A stretch of 27,305 nt of DNA, taken from SM23-78 sp041479965. Lineage in GTDB: Archaea; Nanobdellota; Nanobdellia; Woesearchaeales; SM23-78. Shown piece after piece: positions 14,508-22,216 of this stretch; the first letter of the stretch is position 1, and every line of letters begins with the position of its first letter. The stretch covers positions 1 to 27,305 of the forward strand of contig JBGOZE010000007.1 of the NCBI GenBank assembly GCA_041479965.1, given 5' to 3'. A program made the translations under genes and the position numbers. The notes below the pieces were generated by a model, which saw only the letters and a program-made list of their open reading frames with translations, made no database searches and was not told the origin of the DNA.

Positions 14508-14518
14508 GGGTGTGAATC

Positions 14519-14656
14519 ATGAGCGAGTACAAATGTTTTTTTTGCAACAAGGTCATCCCAGCTGAGAAAGTGAAGAGAAACATCAGGTGCACCCATTGCG
14601 GTTCAAAGATAATTTTCAAGTCAAGAAGCACTGTTGCCAAAGTAAAAGCCAGGTAA
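14519..14656 (+). CDS. rpo12: DNA-directed RNA polymerase subunit Rpo12 (P)
   Basis: This 45-residue ORF encodes the zinc-binding Rpo12 subunit (eukaryotic Rpb12/RPC10 homologue), which helps assemble the Rpo3/Rpo10 platform. It has CFFC at residues 6-9 and CTHC at 24-27, followed by the characteristic GSKIIFKSRS turn and basic tail. The size is normal for the family. The ATG is 11 bases after the eL43 stop, with GAGGGTG at 14506-14512 as ribosome binding site. The next gene, pcc1, starts 15 bases downstream. Confidence 0.93.
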   Translation: MSEYKCFFCNKVIPAEKVKRNIRCTHCGSKIIFKSRSTVAKVKAR

Positions 14657-14671
14657 GACCGGACTGTCAAG

Positions 14672-14911
14672 ATGAGATTTAGTGCAGAAATCTTGGTTAA
14701 GGAAGACCTCAGTAACATCGAGGAATTGTTCAAGCCCGAGGAAAAGGCTTTTCAGAACCAGAGAGCATGTTATGAGCTCAGGAAGACCAAGCAGGGCCTT
14801 GTGTTCAAGATTACTGCTAAGGACAGCTCAGCCCTCAGGGCTGTGCTTAACTCCATCACCAAGCTGCTCAGTGTGTATGAAGGCACCAAGTCAGTTGTGA
14901 AAGAAGAATAA
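14672..14911 (+). CDS. pcc1: KEOPS complex subunit Pcc1
   Basis: 79 residues matching Pcc1, the small dimerising subunit of KEOPS, which with Kae1, Bud32 and Cgi121 makes the t6A modification at position 37 of ANN-decoding tRNAs. The alpha/beta pattern is typical: MRFSAEILVKED, then RACYELRKTKQGLVFKITAKD (strand-turn-strand), then the helix SALRAVLNSITKLLSVYE. It sits between Rpo12 and prefoldin beta, a conserved archaeal order that strongly supports the call. No catalytic residues are expected for this scaffold protein. Confidence 0.9.
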   Translation: MRFSAEILVKEDLSNIEELFKPEEKAFQNQRACYELRKTKQGLVFKITAKDSSALRAVLNSITKLLSVYEGTKSVVKEE

Positions 14912-14922
14912 AGGCGATAATA

Positions 14923-15258
14923 ATGGAAAAGGATGTTCAGAACAAGATCAACCAGCTCTCAATGATGGAGCAGAACCTGCAGAATTTCGCTTTGCAGAAG
15001 CAGCAGTTCCAGGCCCAGCTCATGGAGGTTGAGTCTGCTGAGAAAGAGATCAAGGATTCTAAGGAAGCTTTCAAGATCATAGGCAGCATAATGGTTGCCA
15101 TGGACAAGGACCAGCTGCAAAAAGAGCTGGCTGAGAAGAAAGAAGTTCTCAAGATGAGGATTGACTCCTTTGAGAAGCAAGAGGCCAAGATAAGGGAGAA
15201 GGCTGATGCTTTGCAGAAGGAAGTTCTCGACGACATGAACAAAAAGGACAAAGAGTGA
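14923..15258 (+). CDS. pfdB: Prefoldin subunit beta
   Basis: 111 residues. Prefoldin beta forms, with two alpha subunits, the jellyfish-shaped hexamer that passes unfolded proteins to the thermosome. The two coiled-coil helices (about residues 2-42 and 68-110) flank the central hairpin with AFKIIGSIMVAMDKDQL, the beta-type signature. Length is normal. It starts 11 bases after pcc1 and its TGA overlaps a possible GTG start of the next gene. Confidence 0.93.
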   Translation: MEKDVQNKINQLSMMEQNLQNFALQKQQFQAQLMEVESAEKEIKDSKEAFKIIGSIMVAMDKDQLQKELAEKKEVLKMRIDSFEKQEAKIREKADALQKEVLDDMNKKDKE

Positions 15259-15263
15259 TTAGA

Positions 15264-15512
15264 ATGGTTAAAGTGAAGGACATTACAGCGACTATCGGAG
15301 AAATCATGGAAGACTCTGCTCTTCCCAAGAACATCAAGACCAAGCTGGAAGAGATTGTGAGCACTCTAAAAGATGCTAAAGGCAAGGAGTTGAAGCTCAA
15401 GGCAGACAAGTGCATCCATGATCTCGATGACATATCCAGCGATGTGAATCTTCAGCCATTTGTCAGGACTCAGCTCTGGAGCGTGGTCAGCATGCTCGAA
15501 TCTGTGGAATGA
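15264..15512 (+). CDS. UPF0147 family protein
   Basis: 82 residues from ATG 15264. A GTG at 15255 overlapping the prefoldin stop would add three residues and is the alternative. The sequence is all-helical with the family features VLEEIMED-like start (here IGEIMEDSALPKNIKTKLEE) and the conserved end DLNLQPFVRTQLWSV-like segment. UPF0147 is a small archaeal family of unknown function. Its place behind prefoldin beta in this information-processing operon recurs in archaea and hints at a role near translation or folding, which is inference. Confidence 0.85.
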   Translation: MVKVKDITATIGEIMEDSALPKNIKTKLEEIVSTLKDAKGKELKLKADKCIHDLDDISSDVNLQPFVRTQLWSVVSMLESVE

Positions 15513-15553
15513 TTAAAGAACAGATTCTATTGTGCTGAAATTTTTCTTTATTG

Positions 15554-16147
15554 CTAATAGAGCTTCTTAGAATTCTTTAAAGCCTTTTTCCTCACAATTA
15601 TCCTGCGCTTGTTGAAGAAAGAATTAGGGATGATAACTTCCTCGTCAGACAAGGTCTTTATCCTGGTCTCGAGCAATCCAACACTCACGACCTTACCCTT
15701 CAGCTCCTTGATCTGCACCTCGTCACCCTCTAAGAAAAGTTTTCTAATCCTGATTCTCAAGCCTGTGAAGAGATTAGGGAATAGGTCTTTTACTGCGAGG
15801 ATGAATGAGACTGCAATCACCAAGACTACGATTGAGAGGATGATTGCCAAGATGGCTGTTGTCAAGCCCAGCCTGTTGAGGGACATGATGACTGCTATAA
15901 GGTAGATGACATAGGAAACCAGGTTGCCTATGAATTTCTCAACAGAAAGCCTTAAGCCTGCAGTCCTCACATACTTGTCAAGCCTCACCTCATTAAGCAA
16001 TCTCCTGACCAGCATGCCCAGAAGCTTGCCCACAATCAACCCTATCAATAAAATAAGCACAGCTATCACCATCTTTGACAGGAGAGGATTGAACGAGCTG
16101 CTCACATCCCCTATTGCTGTTATTGATTCATTAACAACATCAGCCAT
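15554..16147 (-). CDS. MscS-family small-conductance mechanosensitive channel (short form)
   Basis: 197 residues. Three membrane helices are visible: about 26-47 (MVIAVLILLIGLIVGKLLGML), 71-92 and 95-119, the last acting as pore-lining helix. The MscS beta domain follows with VKDLFPNLFTGLRI, LEGDEVQI and the signature ETRIKTLSDEEVIIPNSFF. The usual C-terminal alpha/beta vestibule domain of about 80 residues is missing; the protein stops just after the beta domain with a basic tail. It relieves turgor on osmotic downshock. A TATA box at 16170-16179 on the minus strand sits about 27 bases from the ATG, indicating a leaderless message. Confidence 0.9.
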   Translation of the reverse strand: MADVVNESITAIGDVSSSFNPLLSKMVIAVLILLIGLIVGKLLGMLVRRLLNEVRLDKYVRTAGLRLSVEKFIGNLVSYVIYLIAVIMSLNRLGLTTAILAIILSIVVLVIAVSFILAVKDLFPNLFTGLRIRIRKLFLEGDEVQIKELKGKVVSVGLLETRIKTLSDEEVIIPNSFFNKRRIIVRKKALKNSKKLY

Positions 16148-16169
16148 GGACTAGGGTTATGAGGGGAGA

Positions 16170-16179
16170 TTTATAAAAT
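16170..16179 (-). promoter_or_regulatory. TATA promoter of the MscS-type channel gene
   Basis: Minus-strand ATTTTATAAA about 27 bases before the start codon at 16147. Confidence 0.6.
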
Positions 16180-16212
16180 TTTAGAAAAAAACACCTTTTT
16201 TATCCGGGAAAA

Positions 16213-17127
16213 TCATTCCAGGCTTCTCAGGTAATCCTTCTTGAGCTTGAAGCCTTTCTGCCTTGCGAGCTTGGAGATGGCTTTGTCAAGCCTGCTACCG
16301 TACTGCGCAGCTCTCTTTGCACGCCAGGCAACCTCTTTTGGCAAGCCAAGCTCCTCTGCGACTTGTCGGAGGATGAGCTTTGAGTGCTGCTCATTCATCT
16401 TGAATTTGTCAGGCACTCGCATGGCAACCGCCATGAGCTTCTCGTCCAGGAAAGGAGTGAGAAAAGCAACATTTGAAGATGAGACTAGCGTAGAATCCCT
16501 CAACAGGTCGCGCTCATACATGTTGATCAGTCCTTGCCAGCACTCCTCTTGCCTGTCCTTGGACAGCCTGTGCCTCTGGTAGCCTGCAAATATCTCTTCA
16601 GAACCTAGGCCTGAAAAAAAGAATTTCACTCCATCATGCTTTGCCATCTCAATGCAGCCAAGCACCACGCCTCCGACGCCAATATTGATAACATTATTGA
16701 GCTCCTTGCCCATTATCTTCACAGTCTTTTTTATCAAGGTCTCTGCTTCCTCCAAATCAAGAATTATGGTCTTGAGTTTCACACCTATTTTTTCTGCTGC
16801 TTGACACGCAGCTTCCACATCCTCAGGCTCCTTAGTGTCCTCTGCCTTGAACCCGAGAGTGTAACAGGTGAACTCCTGGCCCGCATTTTTCAGGATAAGA
16901 GCAATCAAAGAGCTGTCCACCCCTCCTGAGAAGAGCACACCAAGCTTCCCTGTCCCTTCAGGAATCCTCTCTTGGACCGCGCGAACGATTTGTTTTGTTA
17001 AATCCTCTTTTGCTTGCTTGTGGTCCTGCAAATCTTCCTTTACAGACTGTTTTATTGCAAGGATTCTTTGCTCCCACTCTTCTATGGATATGATTTTTTT
17101 CTCCCTTATGTAAAATTCATTCAACAT
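16213..17127 (-). CDS. Asparagine-synthase-like ATP-dependent amidoligase lacking a glutaminase domain
   Basis: 304 residues equal to the C-terminal synthetase half of AsnB-type enzymes. The PP-loop SGGVDSS at 67-73 binds ATP pyrophosphate, GLGSEE at 173-178 corresponds to the G-GADE motif, and AGYQRH follows. The first 55 residues are helical and not the N-terminal nucleophile glutaminase: the chain does not begin Met-Cys-Gly. Without that domain it would need free ammonia, a partner subunit or another nucleophile, so the product may not be asparagine. Free-standing forms are known in archaea, with unclear roles. A TTATTAA-like element at 17150-17157 is about 27 bases from the ATG. Confidence 0.85.
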   Translation of the reverse strand: MLNEFYIREKKIISIEEWEQRILAIKQSVKEDLQDHKQAKEDLTKQIVRAVQERIPEGTGKLGVLFSGGVDSSLIALILKNAGQEFTCYTLGFKAEDTKEPEDVEAACQAAEKIGVKLKTIILDLEEAETLIKKTVKIMGKELNNVINIGVGGVVLGCIEMAKHDGVKFFFSGLGSEEIFAGYQRHRLSKDRQEECWQGLINMYERDLLRDSTLVSSSNVAFLTPFLDEKLMAVAMRVPDKFKMNEQHSKLILRQVAEELGLPKEVAWRAKRAAQYGSRLDKAISKLARQKGFKLKKDYLRSLE

Positions 17128-17181
17128 AGAACCAGGTACTCCATAGGCGTTTATTAAGATTATTATTGGCGTACATAGAAA

Positions 17182-17191
17182 GTTTTAAAAA
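17182..17191 (+). promoter_or_regulatory. TATA promoter of the 93-residue ORF
   Basis: GTTTTAAAAA; initiation near 17213 gives a leader of about 27 bases with CGGAGGG at 17227-17233 as ribosome binding site. Confidence 0.5.
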
Positions 17192-17239
17192 TTATCAAAG
17201 AAAACTCATGTATTATCATCATTATTCGGAGGGATTTTT

Positions 17240-17521
17240 ATGACAGACAAGAAAACTGATAAGAAAGCATCCAAGGATATGAAGGATGATATGAAGTCTG
17301 CTAGCAAGGAAGAGCAGGCAGGCTTTCACAAGGGCTCATTAAGCACGCTAGCCAAAGAAAGGCAGGAATTAGCCAGGATTTTGCAGATTGTCGAGCAGCT
17401 CATGCAGCTCCACATAGGAGCATTGAAGGAGCTGGGTGTTGACTTGGAGCAAGAAGCCCAGGACGCGATGCAGCCCCCGCAAGTCAAGAAGCCAGGCAAG
17501 CCAATCGAGGACATGCTTTAA
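17240..17521 (+). CDS. Small helical protein of unknown function, 93 residues
   Basis: I cannot assign a function. The first 25 residues are charged and low in complexity (Lys/Asp/Ser), followed by a well-formed amphipathic helix containing STLAKERQELARILQIVE and QLMQLHIGALKELGVDL, then a Pro/Lys tail. The helical core has the look of a conserved DPANN hypothetical, though I cannot verify this. The ATG has a strong Shine-Dalgarno at seven-base spacing and its own TATA box, so expression is likely. It converges with the PUA-domain gene. Confidence 0.75.
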   Translation: MTDKKTDKKASKDMKDDMKSASKEEQAGFHKGSLSTLAKERQELARILQIVEQLMQLHIGALKELGVDLEQEAQDAMQPPQVKKPGKPIEDML

Positions 17522-17597
17522 GCAGAATAAATTTTTTAATTTTTAATTAAAATTCAAAAATTTTTGTTTTTCTGACTTATCTTATTTAATTTTCTTA
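17522..17597. terminator. AT-rich convergent intergenic region, probable bidirectional terminator
   Basis: Between two converging stops, several T runs (AATTTTTTAATTTTT, then AATTTTTGTTTTTC) on the plus strand, and T runs on the minus strand, match the oligo-U signals that end transcription in archaea. No long hairpin is required. Confidence 0.5.
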
Positions 17598-18086
17598 TTA
17601 CCTGTTCAGAACCTTTAATCTTCTCTCCTTAGAAACAAGGCTTCTCACGTTGCCTTTTTTTATTTGTGCACAACCCATGTAATCATTGCCAAACTTGATT
17701 ATAAAAAAGCCTTCTTCGTTGCTAATCTTTTCCTGCTCACTCTCACTCAGCATAAAATCTTCGCCCTTCACCCAGTGCTCCAGGTGCTCTTCATCAATCT
17801 CAAGAACATGCTTGTCAGAATGAGGCCCTATTAATTGGCTTCCTTCTATGCTCAGCCTTATGCCGTCAGCTTCGATTCTGCCGATGTAGAGGCCTGCGCT
17901 GTCAATCCTCAGCTCCTGCTCTTCTTTCTTCTCAATCAGTGCCAAGTCCTTGGTGACCAGGTATAGTTTCTGCTTGGAGCTCAGGAGAAGCGCTCCTTCT
18001 ATCTCTCCTAAGAAGCCGTAAAGCTCTTTCAGCTCATTGATTATCTTCTTTTTTTCCCTGGTGTTAAGAAAAGTGAGTTTCTGCAT
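17598..18086 (-). CDS. PUA-domain ribosome-biogenesis protein (NOL1/NOP2/fmu-associated family, COG3270-like)
   Basis: 162 residues. The opening FLNTREKKKIINELKELYG, the middle DSAGLYIGRIEADGIRLSIEGSQLIG, HVLEIDEEHLEHWVKGEDF and the end of GFFIIKFGNDYMGCAQIK with KERRL fit a stand-alone archaeal PUA-like protein related to the domain that follows NOP2/RsmF-type rRNA cytosine methylases. It should bind structured RNA; no methyltransferase motifs are present. It starts 22 bases after the aIF5B stop with no separate promoter, so it is translated from the same transcript. The family assignment is from memory of its conserved pattern. Confidence 0.75.
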   Translation of the reverse strand: MQKLTFLNTREKKKIINELKELYGFLGEIEGALLLSSKQKLYLVTKDLALIEKKEEQELRIDSAGLYIGRIEADGIRLSIEGSQLIGPHSDKHVLEIDEEHLEHWVKGEDFMLSESEQEKISNEEGFFIIKFGNDYMGCAQIKKGNVRSLVSKERRLKVLNR

Positions 18087-18108
18087 TTTATCCTGTAATC
18101 CTGCAAGT

Positions 18109-19890
18109 TCATATTCCCCAGACAGGATTGTCCTTGCGCATCATCTCTGCTATGTCCTTCATTACCTGGATTTCCTGCTCTGTAAGGTATTTCTTGAGCT
18201 TCTTGAGCTTCCTGAAATCATCTTCTGGTATTGCGCTGTAGAGTATGTCACTACCGTTTATCTGCCTGCCGCAGGTCACATCTGGAAGGCTGACTGCGAC
18301 TTCTTTTCCCTGCTCTACCCTGTGAACATTCTCTCCTTCTGATTGGACTGATTTGACTGTTGTGAGAGTCCTTCCTGTCTTCATCAATGGAGTGCCTGCT
18401 TTGAGCACGCCGATGAGCACATGCACGCCAACAATTGCAGGGTTGTTCTGCCTGAATATGCACGTGGGAAGTATCTCCAGCTTGCAAGGCCTGACCAGGT
18501 CTTCAAGTTGCTCTGCTTCAAGTGCTTTCTTCTTCTCCTCTGTCCATTGAGTGTAGTCATCCAGCAACTTATAGATTATGTCGCCTGTTATTATCTTGAC
18601 TTTATTTGATGGCTCGACGTTCTTGCCTAAATCCGCATTGAATCCTATGATGACGCTGAGCAATGGGTCGTCTTCATAGTTGCTCTCAGCATCTGCGATA
18701 TCTTTCTTGGTTATGGCTCCGAGGCTTGCCTTTCTTATCTTCAGTCCTTTTTCTCCGAAGAGCTTGATAACTGCCTCTAAGCTTCCCAGGCTGTCAGCCT
18801 TTATGATTATACCTTTACTGCCTGTGTCGAGCAATACTTCCTCGACTTCTGACTGCACTTTTTCCTTGGCTTCATCAATGCTTTCTTGGCTGTCCTCGCA
18901 GCTTAGCAGTGGCATGCCTGCGACTGCTTCCTCTAATCCGTGGCCGCTTATCCTCACACCTGTAGCTGCAACTGCCTGCTTGATGTTGGTGAAGTGGGAT
19001 TTCTTATCCCTCATCTCCTGAAGAGGAGCGGGCTGGAGCAACGCCCTGACCTTGGTCACAATGGGCTCAGCGACTCCACCTATGACAATGGTATCATTGA
19101 CTTTCAATGTCCCATCATATATTATTACATCCACAGCTTTTCCCAGGCCCTCAACATCCTTGACTTCAAGAATTGTTCCTTTGGCAGCTCCGCTCACATT
19201 GACCTTCAGGTCCTGCTCGAGATATTTTTGGGCCATGCCTATCAAGACCATGAGAAGCTCAGCAAGCCCAAGCCTTATTTTTGCGCTGCAAGGGACAATC
19301 GCCACTTGCTTGGTGTAATCATCCACCCTGTCAAAACGCTCAGCATTCATCTTGAACCTGTCATATAGCTGGCCTATGATCTTGTAAAGCCTCTCATCCA
19401 TCATCTCATTAACATTCTCTGCCTGCTGCTTCAAGTCCACAAGCAGGCATGAGTCCTTGTTTTCATAGCCAGGCACCAGGTCGAGCTTGTTGGCTGCGAT
19501 GACAAATGGAGTCTTGCTTGCCCTTAAGATATCAATAGCCTCGATAGTCTGGGGCTTGAATCCTTCATTAATATCTACGACAAGGATTGCTATGTCAGCA
19601 AGAGCTCCTCCTCTCTTCCTTAGGCTGGTGAAGGCTGCGTGGCCAGGAGTATCTATGAATAGAAGGCCTGGAATGTTGAATTTCAGCTTCAATTGCCCGA
19701 GGAGAGGGCCGCACTTGTTCTTTATCACATCCAAAGGAACTATGCTCGCCCCTATTGCCTGGGTGATGGCTCCTGCTTCCTTGTCAACAATGTTGGATTC
19801 GCGTATAGCATCAAGTATTGAGCTTTTTCCATGATCGACGTGTCCCAGGACTGACACTATCGGGCTCCTGATATTATTTTCAGTTTTCAT
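18109..19890 (-). CDS. infB: Translation initiation factor aIF5B (IF-2 family)
   Basis: 593 residues from the ATG at 19890. A possible ATG at 19905 adds five residues, but the minus-strand TATA box (19913-19922) is centred about 27 bases before 19890, fitting a leaderless start there. The factor promotes subunit joining and stabilises initiator tRNA. G motifs: GHVDHGKS at 16-23, DTPGH at 80-84 and NKLD at 134-137. Domains II-IV follow, including NDTIVIGG, GIIIKADSLGSLEA at the start of domain III and LEILPTCIFRQNNPAIVGV in domain IV. It lacks the long charged N-terminal extension of eukaryotic eIF5B, as expected. It is co-transcribed with the PUA-domain gene. Confidence 0.95.
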   Translation of the reverse strand: MKTENNIRSPIVSVLGHVDHGKSSILDAIRESNIVDKEAGAITQAIGASIVPLDVIKNKCGPLLGQLKLKFNIPGLLFIDTPGHAAFTSLRKRGGALADIAILVVDINEGFKPQTIEAIDILRASKTPFVIAANKLDLVPGYENKDSCLLVDLKQQAENVNEMMDERLYKIIGQLYDRFKMNAERFDRVDDYTKQVAIVPCSAKIRLGLAELLMVLIGMAQKYLEQDLKVNVSGAAKGTILEVKDVEGLGKAVDVIIYDGTLKVNDTIVIGGVAEPIVTKVRALLQPAPLQEMRDKKSHFTNIKQAVAATGVRISGHGLEEAVAGMPLLSCEDSQESIDEAKEKVQSEVEEVLLDTGSKGIIIKADSLGSLEAVIKLFGEKGLKIRKASLGAITKKDIADAESNYEDDPLLSVIIGFNADLGKNVEPSNKVKIITGDIIYKLLDDYTQWTEEKKKALEAEQLEDLVRPCKLEILPTCIFRQNNPAIVGVHVLIGVLKAGTPLMKTGRTLTTVKSVQSEGENVHRVEQGKEVAVSLPDVTCGRQINGSDILYSAIPEDDFRKLKKLKKYLTEQEIQVMKDIAEMMRKDNPVWGI

Positions 19891-19912
19891 GCCACTAATG
19901 AACATGGTTTTG

Positions 19913-19922
19913 TTTTTAAAAC
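19913..19922 (-). promoter_or_regulatory. TATA promoter of the aIF5B operon
   Basis: Minus-strand GTTTTAAAAA about 27 bases before the ATG at 19890; it sits only about 12 bases from the ATG at 19905, so that start would lie upstream of the predicted initiation point. Confidence 0.55.
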
Positions 19923-19969
19923 TTCTGCTGGAGCTACCAAGAAAAAGAAAATCATATTTTTACATAAAA

Positions 19970-19979
19970 ATTTATATAT
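19970..19979 (+). promoter_or_regulatory. TATA promoter of the lipoprotein gene
   Basis: ATTTATATAT is centred about 29 bases before the ATG at 20004, predicting a leaderless or nearly leaderless message. It is divergent from the aIF5B promoter. Confidence 0.6.
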
Positions 19980-20003
19980 CTCAACCAACACCTAAGGATA
20001 CAA

Positions 20004-21755
20004 ATGAAACATAGAGTTTTATCTGTCAGCCTAGCAGTTGGTTTTTCCTTATTAATCCTGCTATTAACATCTTGCGCTCCAGAGCAGCAGCCGCAGCCTG
20101 TAGCCTATCCTAGTGTTTGCGGCGATGGCGTGTGCAGCGCCAATGAGATATCAGCCTGCGGAATGGATTGCAATGTGAATCTAATTGCAGAGCCGGAGCC
20201 GACCATCAAGACCCCTTCAGAAGTGCTTGATGATCTCAGGAGCAGGATCAGGAACTACACTCCAGAGGAGAGATTAGAGCAGACGAGCCCGCAGGTCGAG
20301 GCAGACAACCTACTGGTCACAGAATCATTCGAGAGCTATCTGCCTGAAAAAGGTTTCAGAGTAGCTTCAAGATTCAACCTACTGGCTATCGGAGAGAACA
20401 TCAGCAGAGTGATGGGCACTCTCAACAGCCTATCTCTGCGGGAAACCCTGAGAGGAGGAAGCCTTAGGCACACCTCAGAGGCATTTGGCTCTAGAGCAGC
20501 TTTGTATTCCCAGTTCCTGAAGCTGAGGTCAGGAAAAGTGGTTTTTGGCTATGATGAAAACGCAGACGTTGTAAGCACCTACCTTTCCTATAAGGAAGAA
20601 GAGCCTATATGGGATTACCTATTGGAGCTGAACGGAGGCATATTCAAGTTCTTTGAAGGAGAAGAAATCCATTTCCTGGGTCATGATTACGTCATAGGAG
20701 AAGTCACCAACACCACTATGAAACTTATCGGAGTCACAACACCAGACACCTTGTATTTTAGAGACCAGCGCGGAGTATGGATAAACGACAAGGAGATAAG
20801 CTCAGAAACCCTGAATGTCTCACTGAAGCATGATTCCCTGAGGATTGTATTGAAGGCCCCTGATGATATCAACATACTCCCAGGCACCAGCCTGAGAAGC
20901 TATCTGAGAAAGCCTGCAATCATGCTGACCAACAGGATTGATATAGTGTATGAAGGCTTGAATGAGGTTCCTGCTTTTGACATCAAGTTCGACAAGAGCA
21001 GCGATAAGTACAAGCTAAGCTTTGTGACTAATAATAACCTGTCCTATGCGCTGCCTTTCTCAAATGTCGGCAATTTCGAGCTCAGGCCTGGCGAGAGCAA
21101 TCTTGTGTTCCAGGAAGGAATCAACAAGACAGACTATGTAATCAAGAAAAAAGACTATTTTGTGATTGACAACAAGAAAGGATACAACGGGCTCACCAAT
21201 ATTATCAGGTTCATAGATGTGCAAGAGGATGAGCATCTGCTTGTGCTGGAAGACCCTGCGCTGGAGAAGTTCCTGGTCTATTTCACAGGCGTGCCAGGAA
21301 TCAATGCGAGCGCAGACCTGATAATCAACAGGGTAATCCACAAAGTCTACATAGGCAAGGACGAAACACTTGCTGTTGACCTTGACGGAAATGGAAGGAT
21401 TGCATCAGACAATGCACCGATAATAACTGCTGGAAGCGGAATCATAAGGATCAACCAAGCTTATTCAGACAAGATAAACCTATCATTCATAACTCCTAAA
21501 GAGATGAGAGAGAACGCCAAATCAGACTTGGAGACCATCATCATTATTCGCTATGATGGCATAAGCATTGACAAGAACAAGCTGGAGATGCTATCAGACC
21601 CTGAAGATGAAATGCTCCTGGGAATGACTGATTATGGCACCTTGTTCGTGCTGAAAAATGAGATTGATGACGACACGCAGAGCGGAGAAGACCTGATAAT
21701 CAAATATCCTATTGTTCAGAGATTTGCAGATGTGATTGTGAAAGTATACGAGTGA
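20004..21755 (+). CDS. Large secreted lipoprotein, S-layer-like, with an N-terminal Cys-rich motif
   Basis: 583 residues. A lipoprotein signal peptide ends in LLLTSC, placing the lipid-bearing Cys at residue 24. After a Pro/Gln linker comes a short Cys module, CGDGVC-(7)-CGMDC (about 39-55), a motif seen in many DPANN surface proteins. The rest is beta-strand-rich, with two apparently similar segments containing patterns such as FLGHDYVIGEVTNTTMKLIG and a Ca-like DLDGNGRI at about 454-461, and it ends in IVKVYE. No second membrane helix is visible. I infer a cell-envelope protein, possibly part of or attached to an S-layer; a function cannot be named. Confidence 0.8.
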   Translation: MKHRVLSVSLAVGFSLLILLLTSCAPEQQPQPVAYPSVCGDGVCSANEISACGMDCNVNLIAEPEPTIKTPSEVLDDLRSRIRNYTPEERLEQTSPQVEADNLLVTESFESYLPEKGFRVASRFNLLAIGENISRVMGTLNSLSLRETLRGGSLRHTSEAFGSRAALYSQFLKLRSGKVVFGYDENADVVSTYLSYKEEEPIWDYLLELNGGIFKFFEGEEIHFLGHDYVIGEVTNTTMKLIGVTTPDTLYFRDQRGVWINDKEISSETLNVSLKHDSLRIVLKAPDDINILPGTSLRSYLRKPAIMLTNRIDIVYEGLNEVPAFDIKFDKSSDKYKLSFVTNNNLSYALPFSNVGNFELRPGESNLVFQEGINKTDYVIKKKDYFVIDNKKGYNGLTNIIRFIDVQEDEHLLVLEDPALEKFLVYFTGVPGINASADLIINRVIHKVYIGKDETLAVDLDGNGRIASDNAPIITAGSGIIRINQAYSDKINLSFITPKEMRENAKSDLETIIIIRYDGISIDKNKLEMLSDPEDEMLLGMTDYGTLFVLKNEIDDDTQSGEDLIIKYPIVQRFADVIVKVYE

Positions 21756-21797
21756 GAAGAAAATTACATAAGAACAAAATAAAACGGTGGTTACTAA

Positions 21798-22169
21798 ATG
21801 GCCAAGCGAAAATTAAGCCAAAGCATTTTTATAGCTTTAGAAGGAATAGCCCACGCAATCTCCAATGAGCGCAATATCAAGATCCAGTCAATAATCGGGT
21901 TCCTGGTGCTGGTAATTGCTTTGCTCTTAAGGATTCCCAAGACAGACTTCATACTGATAATGACAGTCACATTCTTAGTGATAATCTTCGAGCTCATCAA
22001 CACTTCCCTTGAAAGGCTTATCGATGTGCTCTCTCCGCGCAAACACGACGGCATAGGCAAAGTGAAAGACATGATGGCCGGAGCAGTGCTTCTGAGCGTG
22101 ATACTGGCACTGGTTGTCGGATTGCTCATCCTTTTCAGACCGCTGCTGAAGCTCTTGAGCATAGCATAA
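21798..22169 (+). CDS. dgkA: Diacylglycerol/undecaprenol kinase family protein (DgkA)
   Basis: 123 residues with three membrane helices and the DgkA signature: the first helix bears GIAHAISNERNIKIQ (E near 24 and N in the family pattern), the second leads into FELINTSLERLIDVLSP, and the third follows KVKDMMAGAVLLSV. The KDMMAGAVL segment is diagnostic. The enzyme phosphorylates a membrane lipid alcohol with ATP, diacylglycerol in Proteobacteria and undecaprenol in Gram-positives. In an archaeon the substrate could be a polyprenol or dolichol, which is inference. The ribosome binding site is ACGGTGG at 21784-21790. It follows the lipoprotein by 42 bases and may share its transcript. Confidence 0.92.
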   Translation: MAKRKLSQSIFIALEGIAHAISNERNIKIQSIIGFLVLVIALLLRIPKTDFILIMTVTFLVIIFELINTSLERLIDVLSPRKHDGIGKVKDMMAGAVLLSVILALVVGLLILFRPLLKLLSIA

Positions 22170-22216
22170 GATAAGAACAAAAAAGATTTGTCTAAAATAA
22201 ATCTGATGGGCTGAGC

